Assembly (NCBI GenBank): GCA_905221605.1
Contig: CAJNDS010001090.1
Coordinates: 296,501 to 360,500, forward strand
DNA length: 64,000 nt
Direction: 5' to 3'
Source of the DNA: Symbiodinium natans
Lineage: Eukaryota; Sar; Dinophyceae; Suessiales; Symbiodiniaceae
Shown here: positions 39,329 to 49,337 of the stretch, one piece after another
Layout: each line of letters opens with the position of its first letter
Numbering within the stretch: the first letter of the stretch is position 1
The notes under the pieces: generated by a model
Seen by the model: the letters and a program-made list of their open reading frames with translations, nothing else
Told to the model about the DNA's origin: nothing
Database searches by the model: none
Made by a program: the position numbers and the translations under genes

Positions 39329-39654
39329 GGTTCATAAGTACCATGAACCTTCCTAGAAACCCTAAGAATACCCAAAATGGTAACCCTAAGAATCCCCTAA
39401 AGCAAGGGAACAATGGGCTACTCTGGGTCCCAGTAAAGACACATAAAAGGCTGACAAGGTATCTTTAAGAGGGGGAAACGCATGCACATGCAATCCGACT
39501 TCAGGTACTGGATAGACATCCCTAAACCCCAAACCCCAAACCCTGAACCCTAAACCCTAATCCATAACCCTAAACCCGGAATTCAGCTTTGGCCTGCGAG
39601 GAGATTCAGCTTGCCCAGGGGGCTTACCAGATGATTCCCGTGTCGATCCTCTCT

Positions 39655-39860
39655 CTTATACTCCCCTTAGAAACTTATTTAGGGTTTAGGGTTTAGGGTT
39701 TAGGTTTAGGGTTTAGGGTTTAGGGTTTAGGGTTTAGGGTTTAGGGTTTAGGGTTTAGGGTTTAGGGTAGACTATACTCCCCTTAGAACCTTGATAAAAA
39801 CATTATTGTGAATATCCTCTGGGGTTTTGGAAAAACAAAAAAAACAAGGGGGATATCGTT
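39655..39860. mobile_element. Family I element with TTTAGGG array between duplicated ends
   Basis: TATACTCCCCTTAGAAACTT is followed by about 13 TTTAGGG units, then CTATACTCCCCTTAGAACCT and the rest of the element (AATATCCTCTGGGG, AAGGGGGATATCG). The end is present twice, on either side of the array. Confidence 0.75.
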
Positions 39861-40046
39861 TCCGGGTCAGTTCAGAATTCTTGTTACCCTGGGATGGCCC
39901 TCAAAAACCCTCTGAGAAAAAAAACATATTCCTGACTATGATCCTTCTGAAACCGCAATATAAGGGAAATATATGAAGAATCTCACGGGCCCACCTGAGA
40001 ATGTTTGTTACCCTAGAAGGTACTACTTTGGAGGCTTTAGGTCTAG

Positions 40047-40130
40047 CGAAATGGATGCCCTGCCTCGCCAGCAAGCCTCTCAGATGGTAGCGAGAGAAGC
40101 TCCTAGCTGGAAATGTCTGGCGCTCTTACG
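40047..40130 (+). CDS. Probable exon, strand ambiguous (EMDALPRQQASQMVAREAPS...)
   Basis: Plus: acceptor TAGGTCTAG|CGAAAT and strong donor CTTACG|GTAAGA, 27 codons. Minus: CCAGCTAG|GAGCTT to GGCGAG|GCAGGG (GC donor), reading ELLSLPSERLAGE. Plus has the better donor. Confidence 0.5.
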
Positions 40131-40343
40131 GTAAGAGCTGGGGTTTCGGGGTTTGGGGTTTAGGGTTTAGGGTTTGGGGTCACCCACAAAATTGGAAACC
40201 TAAAGGAGGGACCGTTAGGGTTCTGGGGCTATGGGAACTCGGGGCTGATGTTTTCTGCTTGGAAGAACCAAAACCCGAAGCAATCAGCCCAACCAGCCCT
40301 GCGCCCCTTCCCCTCCCCCCCGTAGACCCTAAACCCTAAACCC

Positions 40344-40498
40344 CATAAACCCTATAAACCCTATAATCCCTATAAACCCTATAAGCCCTATAAACCCTAT
40401 AAGCCCTATAAACCCTATAAGCCCTATAAACCCTATAAACCCTATAAGCCCTATAAACCCTATAAACCCTATAAAAACCCTATAAACCCTAAACCCTA
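40344..40498 (-). repeat. Variant array CCCTATAAA / CCCTATAAG
   Basis: A 9-mer derivative of the heptamer repeated about 16 times, with the AAA and AAG forms interspersed. It passes into CCCTAAA at both ends. Confidence 0.95.
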
Positions 40499-40614
40499 AA
40501 CCGCAGCTTTAACTCTAAGAGCTGAAAGCCCTGAACCCCTAAATCGCAACTTGGCAGATCGTCGAGCACCATCCCAACCAAGAACCCAACACCCGAAATC
40601 CTAAACGCTGAAAC

Positions 40615-40718
40615 GCGATCGAGGGTCGCAGATCAACGGCCAAGCCCGCACGTCCACTTCGGCGTAGATGTCGCTATCCGCATCACAGACTTCGGCAATT
40701 CTGCGGAGGAGGCTCGGA
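40615..40718 (-). CDS. Exon (RIAEVCDADSDIYAEVDVRA...)
   Basis: Donor GATCGC|GTTTCAG. Acceptor AACAAG|TCCGAG or TCCGAG|CCTCCT, same frame. 34 codons, starting SPSLL and ending WPLICDPRS. Clear protein-like composition. Confidence 0.75.
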
Positions 40719-40869
40719 CTTGTTTTACCCTAAACCCTAAACCCCTTTCGTTGAGGGATCAGGAACTAGGAATTGGGCTTTGGGGGTTGTTATAGTATAA
40801 TTACAAAGGGGCCATTAACGGAATACTATTCGTAACTCTTCCGACCCCAACAGAAGGTAAGGGTGAAAA

Positions 40870-41018
40870 GTTGGGATGTGCCCGTTTTTCTGACAGTCCA
40901 TGATAGGGATTGGAGTACCCCCCCCCCCTTATTATAATCCCTATAAGGAGTTGTTCGTAACCCTAAACCCTAAACCCTAAACCCTAAACCCTAAACCCTA
41001 AACCCTAAACATCCCAAG
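40870..41018. mobile_element. Family A element with CCCTAAA array replacing part of its arm
   Basis: Left end GTTGGGATGTGCCCGTTTTT. Near the right end, eight CCCTAAA units sit between GAGTTGTTCGTAA and ACATCCCAAG, where other copies have TATAAGGGGGA. Confidence 0.8.
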
Positions 41019-41044
41019 TGACAAAACCGAAGGTGGAGGACTAC

Positions 41045-41099
41045 CGGGCTGAAGGCCGGACGCACCCCCCAAGTGGTTCGACAAAGGGCCGCGAAACAT
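41045..41099 (-). CDS. Possible first exon (MFRGPLSNHLGGASGLQP)
   Basis: The ATG at 41099 opens a frame to the donor CAGCCCG|GTAGTC. There is no acceptor AG between it and the adjacent TTTAGGG array, so it could be a translation start. Weak. Confidence 0.35.
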
Positions 41100-41109
41100 T
41101 TTGGGGTGG

Positions 41110-42570
41110 TTTAGGGTTTAGGGTTTAGGGTTTAGGGTTTAGGGTTTAGGGTGTCTAAGCCTACGGCTCCAAGTATATCAACAAGACCTACACTGAGGTC
41201 CAAAGTCTGTAAATGATAGCTACTTTTGGGCTACTTCGCGGCTGAGGGCTCAGCAAAAGATGGATTAACACATGTTAGGGTTTTAGGGTTTAGGGGTGTG
41301 TCTCTGGTAAGATGAAGGATGAATGAACAATCGATGCGGCTTTGTGTTTATGTCACAAAGTCCAAAACCCGACTTTGGGGGTGGGACAGACCATGTGACA
41401 CATATCTGAAGAGGAAGAAATGTTCAGGGCTTGGGGTTTAGGGTGTAGGGTTTAGGGTTTAAGGCTCAATGGAACTTACCTCGGTGTTTGATGGAACTGG
41501 CCCGGCAGCCCGGCAGAACGTTGATAGAATTACCTCTGCAAGTTCCATGAGACTCTATCGTTTTCTTGTCGACCAGTCCTTGGCCAACTCATGCCCAATC
41601 TACATAAACAAATATAAATAAATTAATTAATTAAAAGGTAAATAAATAAGTAAATAAATAAAGAAATATATATATATATATATATAATGAGAGAGAGAGA
41701 AACACGGATGAAAGCGAACCTGCTTGAGAAAGACATTCTACCAACCCCCCATGAACCTACTAAGCTCAACGAAGGTTCTGTGACCACCACCCGCACCCTC
41801 AAAAGCTTCGTAGGACTTTTGTGGATTTTTCTTAAGAACCCAACAAAAAGCCCATTCGCGTTGTAGGTTGCCTAAACATCCTCTACAAATACCTCAATGC
41901 AGTTCTTTTTTCGGGTGAGCACCAGTTCTCCCTATTAGGTAAAACAATATACTACGCTAAAGGAGTCTAGGGTGCTGCTTCGTTTTCGGGACGTGTGTGT
42001 GCAAGCAGAATTTCCCTCGAAACGCAGAGCGACAACCCTTGCGAAGCGCGATTTGTGCATCGCTTTTGGCAAAGCTGAGGCCAAGCCAAAAACCCAGCTG
42101 GGACTACTGTACTACTGCAAAGGGAAATCCCATGCTTAGGGTTTAGGGCAACCCTAAACCATGAACCCTGTACACAGTGCTCTCCACTTCTATCACGGAA
42201 ATAGGGCCGGTTCATCTAAATTCAGGACCTTTTTGGGGCCTCTATCAAATCTAATCCTCTACCTCAGGCCAGCTAGCCTAAACCCTTGAACCCTGAGCTT
42301 TGGGATGTTCCCCCTTATACTAACAGTCCTTAAAACGGATTATGATAGGGGGTACTATAATCTGATTAGGGACTGTTAGTATAGGGGGAACATCCCAGCC
42401 GAAACCCCTGATCCCTGAACCCAGCACCCTAAAACCCTGAACCTTAAATAAGGGCCTACTAGTAAACCCTAACCCCCCCCCCCCCAAAAAAAAAAAAAAA
42501 AAAAACTCTGCTCCCTAAACCCTAAACCCTAAACCCTAAACCCTAAACCCTAAACCCTAAACCCTAAACC
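41110..42570. other. Exon-poor stretch with few telomere repeats
   Basis: Holds AT microsatellites near 41610-41690, a 27-bp CA/GA region, a minus open frame (41967-42215) without splice support and a family A element at 42301. Nothing convincing as coding. Confidence 0.5.
42301..42398. mobile_element. Introner-like element, family A, copy 5
   Basis: TGGGATGTTCCCCCTTATAC and GTATAGGGGGAACATCCCAG form almost perfect inverted ends; ACTAACAGTCC pairs with GGACTGTTAGT. Confidence 0.9.
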
Positions 42571-42590
42571 ACCCCAAAAAAGCCCTGCGC

Positions 42591-42674
42591 CTGAACTGAT
42601 TCCATCGGCTGGCTGCTTCCGGATTCAGGCGGTGCAGGCACTCCAGGGTTTGGTGCACGGCACCACAAACAAAC
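42591..42674 (-). CDS. Exon (VHQTLECLHRLNPEAASRWN...)
   Basis: Acceptor CAGCTCAG|GTTTGT and GC donor CAGTTCAG|GCGCAG. One base, 27 codons (starting FVCGA, ending QF), two bases. Strong helix pattern. CCCTAAA array on the left. Confidence 0.8.
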
Positions 42675-42997
42675 CTGAGCTGACTCAGGGTTCAACCCTC
42701 AACCCTCAACCCTAAACCCTAGACCCCAAACCCTAAACCCTAAACCCTAGCCCTAAACCCTAAACCCACAACCGGGTGTGGAGCTCAACAGAAGGTTCCG
42801 GGGACCGAGGGCATGAGGGTTTCAGAAGAGGATGCTGTGGAGGCTTGTTTGTTTGTCAACCCAGGTCTTTGGGGTTTAGGGTTTAGGGTTTAGGGCTAGG
42901 GTTTAGGGTTTTAGGGTTTAGGGTTTAGGGGCAGGCTCACGGCTCCATCCAATGCTCCGCCGATCCGTCAAGCGCGGCGATCTCTTCCTGGCTGAGT

Positions 42998-43229
42998 TCA
43001 TCCCTCTTCCTCCTTCAGCTCCTCCCGCAGAAGCTCCCCGACCAAGTCGCTCAAGCTCTGCTGGTAGAGCGCGTGCTTCGTCGTCGTAATGATGCGAATC
43101 GCGTCCAAGTCGACAATGTTTGCTAGCCACGATGCGTGGATCTTCTTCCGCACACGGCTCCAGCACTGGATGCCTTTGCGGAGGCATGCCTTTGCGGAGG
43201 CTTCCGCTTCCCGGTTGTCATGTCCGTGG
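42998..43229 (-). CDS. Long exon, probable C-terminus with IQ-like helix
   Basis: 77 codons open to TGA at 42998. Reads RKGIQCWSRVRKKIHASWLA, then NIVDLDAIRIITTTKHALYQ and ends ELLREELKEEEG*. IQCWSRVRKKI resembles an IQ calmodulin-binding helix (IQxxxRxxxxR) only loosely. Acceptor GAAATAG|CCACGG is near a family A element; exact start uncertain. May be the 3' end of a gene. Confidence 0.72.
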
Positions 43230-43245
43230 CTATTTCGGGGTTTAG

Positions 43246-43385
43246 GTTGGGATGTTCCCTTTTATCCGAACAGTCCTTAGTACGCAATACGGATTCCTTA
43301 ATGCGCATTATAATAATAGGGGGGGGGGGGGGGGGTTACTAGAATCCCTATTCAGGACTGTTAGAAGAAGGGGGCACATCCCAAC
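43246..43385. mobile_element. Introner-like element, family A, copy 6, with G17 run
   Basis: GTTGGGATGTTCCCTTTTAT and AGGGGGCACATCCCAAC; enlarged by a GCGCATTATAATAATA segment and a run of about 17 G. Confidence 0.85.
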
Positions 43386-43740
43386 AGGACTGGGGAGTAT
43401 GGGCTGCGAAGGCCCCAAAAAGAAGCCAACAGGAGCTGTGCTGTCGTCTTGTCAGGGCGCAACGGGCGTTCCTTAGGGTTGCTTAGGGGTTTCTGAACTA
43501 AGCCCGAATGCGAACACCCTCAGCCTTAAACGCTACGTGGTACAATTATTGGGTTTAGGGTTTAGGGCTTAGGGGGGTTTAGGGGCAGCTTTGGGGCTCC
43601 CTATTCGGAGCGAAGTGCAGTGTTGCAACACCAAGGGATCCCCGCCGCCCACCCCCCCCCTAAGCCCTAAACCCTGACCCTAAACCCTAAACCCTAAACC
43701 CTAACCCTAAACCCTAAACCCTAAACCCTATAAGCCCTAC

Positions 43741-43783
43741 CTTAGGCATGAAGGACTTGGCGGGTGGCGCCTGTGTGGGAATC
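43741..43783 (-). CDS. Exon (IPTQAPPAKSFMPK), strand slightly ambiguous
   Basis: Minus: acceptor TCTCACAG|GATTCC and donor CCTAAG|GTAGGG. One base plus 14 codons. Plus alternative: CTACCTTAG|GCATGA to GTCCAG|GTAGAG. Minus is preferred because of the neighbours. Confidence 0.55.
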
Positions 43784-44164
43784 CTGTGAGAGATTGCCGG
43801 TGCCGGTCCAGGTAGAGCCGAAACCCTATACCCTAAACCCTGTACCCTAAACCCTATACCCTATACTCTAGCGCTGAACCCTAAACCCCATACACCCATA
43901 AACCCTAAACCCTACACCCTAAGAAACCCCAACTCACCCCTAACTCTTCATTAAGCCCTCAGCCCTCCGCCCAAAAGCATGCATGATCCGCAAGGGTCAT
44001 CGGTTTAAAGTCCATATCAGGTAGGCATTTGCGGCATTGCTACATGGAGCCTTTTGGGGGAGAAAGGGCTAAGGGTTTGAGGGTTTAAAGGACACCTATA
44101 GCTACAAGACCCTTATAAAAACCCAAACCTTCTAGCAAAGCCCCCAAAACAATCAAGGCCCGGG

Positions 44165-44305
44165 TTAGTATAGTGTAATTAAAGGGACCATAAGGGAAAA
44201 AGGGACCATGACGGAATACTACGAGTATATTACTCCGACCCTAAACCCGAAACCCTAAACCCTAGGAATACTACGAGCAATTCTTCCGACCCCTCTATTC
44301 ACTAG
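44165..44305. mobile_element. Element family H with internal duplication
   Basis: GTTAGTATAGTGTAATTAAA, GGACCATAAGGGAA repeated as GGACCATGACGGAA, TACTACGAGTATATTACTCC and, after two heptamers, a second TACTACGAGCAATTCTTCCG. Relatives at 22345, 40791, 47983, 51155 and 63375. Confidence 0.6.
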
Positions 44306-44329
44306 GATATTAACTAGGATGGCCCTGAG

Positions 44330-44532
44330 AGCCCTCTGAAAAGTATTCCTAAATATAAGCCTCTTAATCCCAACAAGGGAAAATACAAAATATCTCAAGG
44401 GCCTTACCTAGTTAAAGGTCCGACCTAAGATGGCCCTTAAAACCCTCTGAAAAATATTCCTAAATAGCCTCTTAAACCCAACAAGGGAAAAACAAAAAAT
44501 ATCCCAAGGGCCTACCTAGTTAGAGGTCCGAC
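44330..44532. mobile_element. Two tandem family J introner-like units
   Basis: On minus each unit starts GTCGGACCT(C/T)TAACTAGG and ends GGGCCATC(T/C)TAG. Unit 1 (about 44440-44532) and unit 2 (about 44330-44439) are near-identical head to tail. Each unit alone has the form GT...AG. The right edge is the donor of the exon at 44533. Confidence 0.8.
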
Positions 44533-44574
44533 CTTCGCACGCGCATCGCCCAAGTGAGATTGTCTGCCGGTGGC
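44533..44574 (-). CDS. Exon bordered by an introner (ATGRQSHLGDARAK)
   Basis: Acceptor CCCTGTCAG|GCCACC and donor GCGAAG|GTCGGA. 14 codons, phase 0/0. The intron starts exactly with the first base of the family J element. Confidence 0.78.
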
Positions 44575-44600
44575 CTGACAGGGCGCTCTCGGGTCTAGGG

Positions 44601-44682
44601 TTTAGGGTTTTAGGGGTTTAGGGGTTTAGGGTTTTAGGGTTTTAGGGTTTTAGGGTTTTAGGGTTTTAGGGTTTTAGGGTTT
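44601..44682 (+). repeat. Variant array TTTTAGGG
   Basis: An 8-mer derivative (one extra T), about eight units, flanked by TTTAGGG. Confidence 0.95.
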
Positions 44683-45351
44683 AGGGCTTAGGGATTTCCA
44701 AACTTTGGGGAGTTCGGGGGTTTAGGGTTCAGGGTGCTAGGGCTTAGGGCGTTCGGGCTGTAGGGCGTTTGGCGTGTAGGGTCTGCCTTACAAGGGCCAT
44801 ACCAACGAAGCCGAACCCCAACCTCTAAAGTTTCCCCAAAACCCTTCAAAAAGCCCTCAACTGCTCTAAACTGCGGGAGAGGGGCCTGAACCCTAAACCC
44901 TAAAGCCGAAGTTTCCTTTCCAGACCACTCTTGCGGCAAGAAGTGTGAGTTGGGGAGTCGGAACACCTAAACCTGAACCCTGAACCCTGAACCCTGAACC
45001 GTAAACCCTAGACCCCGAACCCTAAACCCTAAACCCTAAACCCTAAACCCTAAACCCTAGTAAGGGAAAGTAGGGAAACCTGAGGCTTTGGATCCATCAA
45101 GGGGCGATGAAGAGATGTAGTAGGGCCCATGAAGCTTCTTAGGGTTTAGGGTTTAGGGCTAGGGTTTAGGGTTTAGGGTTTATTAGGGTTTAGGGTTTGG
45201 GGTTTGGGGTTTAGGGTTTAGGGTTTAGGGTTTAGGGTTTAGGGTTTAGGGTGTTTCGGGCTTTCAAACCGGGGGGCTCCTTGCTCCGGACCTCCCTTAT
45301 ATACTTCCTAGGCTTAGGGCTGTCTGAACCCCTAAAAACCTGAACCCTCAA

Positions 45352-45479
45352 CTACAAGTTGCTTAAGAACCAACGGCTTAGGGCTTAGGGTTTAGGGTTA
45401 ATGAAGAGTAGTATTCCCTATATTGCCCTAAGAAGGAAGAACATGTTCATTCTTTGACTGGTTCTTAAGCAAATAGTAG
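45352..45479. mobile_element. Family C element carrying TTTAGGG copies
   Basis: CAAGTTGCTTAAGAACC at the left and GGTTCTTAAGCAAATAGTAG at the right; GGCTTAGGGCTTAGGGTTTA lies just inside the left end, absent from other C copies. Confidence 0.78.
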
Positions 45480-45551
45480 TAAACCCTGATCCTAGCTAAC
45501 ACCTAAACGACAGTGAGCCCATGCTCTGGACTTTGGGACTTCAGGACATTT

Positions 45552-45645
45552 GGGAATTTCCCAAAATAGGGGAACCCCTATACACAAAGAATGCCATAAT
45601 TCTAGGAGCCCCCCAAAAAGGGTACCCGTATTTCGGCAAGCGCCC
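45552..45645. mobile_element. Degenerate inverted-repeat element
   Basis: GAATTTCCCAAAATAGGGGA and GGGTACCCGTATTTCGGCAA are imperfectly inverted around GCCATAATTCTAGGAGCC. Its translation (YGYPFWGAP) is an artefact. Confidence 0.45.
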
Positions 45646-45651
45646 CTGCAC

Positions 45652-45865
45652 GTTGCCACGAAAAAACTCAAGCCCCTTGGGGTACGTGCTTAGGATCTTA
45701 GTATTTTGGGCTTGGGAGTCTGTGAAGTAGCTTTGCATCTTATCCCAAACCCTACGACGCAGGCAGCCTCTGAGCGGGGGCGCTGTTGGGAAACCTGCGA
45801 GCAAGGATGTGGGGTGTGCACACAGGAAGGACTGACCCCAAAATTGCAAACAGCGAAGCCCCAGC
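45652..45865 (-). CDS. Long exon (VWDKMQSYFTDSQAQNTKIL...), 71 codons
   Basis: Acceptor CTAGCTAG|GCTGGG and donor GGCAAC|GTGCAG. It begins LGLRCLQFWGQSF and ends STYPKGLEFFRGN. Downstream of the donor the frame runs into an inverted repeat (PKYGYPFWGAP), probably an element. Confidence 0.7.
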
Positions 45866-45869
45866 CTAG

Positions 45870-46075
45870 CTAGTGAATTCGTTCATAGTGTTCCCGCGTA
45901 ATAATAAAAGTCCTTATAATCGCGGGACAATAATATAATAAAGTGAATGAAGTGAATTATAATATTACAAGTGAGCCTGCGATCGCGTGAATATTATAAT
46001 GAGCGCAGTGAACGTAAAGAGAATACTAATAAGGGGGCCTTTAACTCTATATTTATTATGGCCCAATAACCCAAC
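45870..46075. other. AT-rich low-complexity segment with short inverted repeats
   Basis: AATAATATAATAAAGTGAAT and GTGAATTATAATATTACAAG recur with inverted halves; CGCGTAATAATAAAAG pairs loosely with the CCTTATAATCGCGGG part. Base composition differs from the rest of the window. Confidence 0.5.
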
Positions 46076-46528
46076 TCAGTCGGTGCATGGTATATACTAA
46101 TCACGAGGCCCCAAATCCCTGGCACACGCGCAAATAAACGCCAATGCTCACAGCCGCTGCCCGACATTTCAGGGTTCACAGCCCTGAAGGCCTCCCCTTC
46201 CAAAGCACAACCCAGTTCTCAGGGAAACAATTCAAAGCCTCACAGATAGCTCCTAAAAGACTGCCAGAGATGCTCGCGTGTGCTCAGCAAGGGCCCAAGA
46301 TAGCCTAAACCCTGTAAGTCCCCAACCCGAAACGCCCTCTAGCCCCAAAGCCTACGCCTTACACATTTCTAAGCCCTAAACTAAACCTCTCTAAGGCCCT
46401 AAGGCTATGGGAAAACCTAAATCCCAAAACCCTTAAGAACCTTAAGACCCTTGAAGACCCTTAGCATCCGTAAACCCTAAACCCCAAACCCTAAACCCCA
46501 AACCCTAAACCCTAAACCCTGAAACAAC

Positions 46529-46611
46529 CCGCCTGGAGGTCGTCCCTTGCGACAGGTCTTCCGACCAGCCCCGCGTGGCCGCAAAGGCCAGGAGAAGGAG
46601 CTCAAGGTGCC
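46529..46611 (-). CDS. Hydrophobic/helical exon (HLELLLLAFAATRGWSEDLS...)
   Basis: Acceptor TGAGCACAG|GGCACC and donor AGGCGG|GTTGTT. Two bases plus 27 codons, ending QGTTSRR. LLLLAFAA could be a short hydrophobic helix. Confidence 0.78.
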
Positions 46612-47371
46612 CTGTGCTCAGGGGGGCCTAAGGGGGTTTAGGGTTTAGGGTTTAGGGTTGAGGGGTTTCAGGGTGTAGTGTTTAGGGTGTAGAGCTTAGT
46701 ATAGGGTTTAGGGTTTGGGGCTTAGGACGCAAGCGTGTGAGGGTTATAAGGTGCTGCTGTGCTCAAGGGCGTACACGGCTTAGGGTTTGAGGTAATTTAG
46801 GGAAGTTGAAAGGGAGAAGAGGGTTATGAGGTTTTGTGGGGCCCTAAACCCTAAGTCCCCTAAACCCTAATCATCCCCAAACCCTAAACCCGAACGTATT
46901 ATATAGACCCTTAACCTGCAAGGGTTTAGGGTTTAGGGTTTAGGGTTTAGGGTTTAGGGTTTACCCTCCGAGGTGATCCATTGGTGGGTTGTAAGTGGGG
47001 CTCACAAGTGTGTGCGTGCGTGTGTGCGGGGGGGGGGGAGGGCAAACGGGCAAACCCTAAACCATAAACCGTAAACCCCTTGCAACATATACCTACACAT
47101 GAAATCTTGAGGGGTCTTCTGAGTTTGAGGCACCTACTCAGCACCCATGACGACACTGATTCTATGTCAACACTGTGTACCCTGAGCTCTCAACTGTTGA
47201 AGGCTCCACTTGTTTCATGCGTTTCTGGTTTGGGTTCCGGGCTTAGGCATCTACAGGGGTTCAGGAGGTTCATGCAGGAGACCACTTATTTACCAGCAAC
47301 ATCAGCTGCCATGGCCCAAGATACCCATACCAATTCAATAGGCCCCTGGGTTAGCAACCCAATCCTACATC

Positions 47372-47468
47372 TACACTCCCCTTAGAACCTCAATAAAAAA
47401 TCATATTCTAAAATATCCTCTTGGGTTTTACATAAACAAAAAATCGCAAGGGGGATATAGTATCCTAC
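47372..47468. mobile_element. Introner-like element, family I, intact copy
   Basis: CTACACTCCCCTTAGAACCT and AAGGGGGATATAGTATCC at the ends; AATATCCTCTTGGGTTTTAC in the middle. Confidence 0.75.
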
Positions 47469-47498
47469 ATCCCTGCCCATGATGGAGCCCGCACCCGC

Positions 47499-47562
47499 CT
47501 TCGTCTAGGAACCTCTGCTGCAGCATCTCATGCACAAGCCTGGGAAAATCGCGCACCACTTC
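47499..47562 (-). CDS. Exon (EVVRDFPRLVHEMLQQRFLD...)
   Basis: Acceptor AGATGCTCAG|GAAGTG. The GC donor GACGAAG|GCGGGT gives phase 1, which the exon at 46611 needs; GT donors at 47495 or after CAGCAGAG are alternatives. Confidence 0.78.
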
Positions 47563-48524
47563 CTGAGCATCTGTGACGGACAAACAGGGTCGCTAAGCTA
47601 GTTCATGATTGGGATCGTATTAAAAATTTAAATATATATTCCTTCTTGGGTTTAAGTACCCTTAAAAATGTAAAATGTTCCCCAACTATGACCAAGTAAG
47701 GAGATATGGCATGTAAATGAGTACCTACGGGTACCCTGATTTGAGGAGATGTCCTGAAATGGCTTGAGACTGAGGACTTGCACCGGACAGGCCACATGCA
47801 GCTTGAAAACAGAAGTGCAACTACAGGGGTATCCCGATCTAAGGCTTATGGTCTAGTATGGGGGGCCTGAAAAATTAGAATAGGGTTTGGAGGTTCTTAT
47901 AGAAAGCATACTCCATGAAGCTGCTGAAAACCTATGTTTTCTTGAACCCACAAAACAAAGGCCTCCACGGCGTCCTTTTCTGTATAGACTAATTACCTAG
48001 GGACCATAAGGGAATGTAAATAGTAACGGCTTAGGGGCTGAGTGTTTAGGGTCCTGTGCCGCACTTGGCTCGTGTTGAAACCCCTTCTTAAAGCCGCCGG
48101 TTTGGGGTTTAGGGTTTAGGGTTTAGGGTTAGGGTTTAGGGTTTAGGGTTTAGGGTTTAGGGTTTAGCGCTTAGGGCTTAGGGTTTAGGGTTTAGGGTTT
48201 ACTTCTACAGGTTAGAACCTGACAGTATTCCGTAAACAGGTGAAAGCCCTAAAGGCCAATCGTATTGAACCCGAGGCCCTACTAGTTTGAGGGTTTCAGG
48301 TTTTGAGCCTGTGCCGTGTCTGGTTTGCGCATATGTGTGGAGGGTTTAGGGTTTAGGGTCTCAAGGTTTTAGGTAAAAAGACACCGAGAGATGCTAAGTC
48401 CCACTCCCCTGACTAACCCAAACAGATGTACCTTACAGTCCGGAACACCCCTAAGCCGAGAAAGCCCCCTAGTATTCCTGAGAAGGTCCCTCCTTGCGTC
48501 CCAAGAAAAAGTACTCGCCCATAC

Positions 48525-48542
48525 CTCCTTGGATTCTGCGGC
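48525..48542 (-). CDS. 18-nt microexon beside telomere repeats (AAESKE)
   Basis: The acceptor GGTTAG|GCCGCA is formed by a heptamer variant; the donor is AAGGAG|GTATGG. Six codons, phase 0/0. Confidence 0.5.
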
Positions 48543-48549
48543 CTAACCC

Positions 48550-49290
48550 TTAACCCTAACCCTAAACCCCAGGTTTAGGGTTTAGGGTTTGGGGTTTGGG
48601 GTTTGGAACTTTTTTAGGGTTTAGGGTTTACAGGGTTTAGGGTAAGGGGCTTCAGGGAGTTTATTTCGGGATTGTGGGGAATTCGGCATTTACTTAGGGT
48701 TTAGGGTCTAGGGTTTAGGGTTTAGGGTTTGGGGCTTCAGGGAGTTTATTTCGGGATTTAGGGGTTTAGGGTTTAGGGGCTGAGGGTTTAGGGTTTAGGG
48801 TTTAGGGCTTAAGGTTAGGGGCTTCAGGAATTTTAGGGATTTAGGGGGTGTAGGGTTTAGGGTTAGGAATTTAGGGGTTTAAGGGTTTGGGGATTTAGGG
48901 TTTTAGGGGTTAGGGGTCTAGGGTTGTAGGGGGTTAGGGATTTAGGGGTTTAGGGTGTAGGGTTTTGGGGATGAAGGAGTTTATTGGTTTAGGGGTTTAA
49001 GAGTTTGGGAGGGATTTAGGGGTTTAAGGGCTTAGGGGTTGAGGGTTTAGGGTTAGGGATTTAGGTTTTTAGGATTTACGGGTTTTGCGGGTGCAGTGGT
49101 TTAGGGATTCAGGGGTTTAAGGGTTAGGGATTAAGGGGTTTAGGGTTAGGGATTAAGGGGTTTAGGGTTTCAGGGATTTTGGGTTTTGATCTTCTAGGGA
49201 CTTACGGATCTCATTAGGGATTTATGGTTGTGGGCTTTAGGGGTTTAGGGGTATTTAGGGTTTTAGGGGTTCAGGGTTTGAGGGTTTTAG
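48550..49290 (+). repeat. 740 bp of highly degenerate TTTAGGG relatives
   Basis: Almost continuous TTTAGGG, TTCAGGG, GGATTTAGGG and GGGGTTTAGG units with many indels. No exon island inside. It looks like an old array decaying by point mutation. Confidence 0.9.
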
Positions 49291-49337
49291 GGTTTGTGGA
49301 TTTCGGCAATGAGGGGCTTCGGCTTGCGAAGAGGCAC

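Noticed and set aside
45541-45652. C-terminal part of the 102-codon minus frame (PKYGYPFWGAP...)
   Set aside because: It is the translation of an inverted-repeat element downstream of a good donor, not part of the protein.
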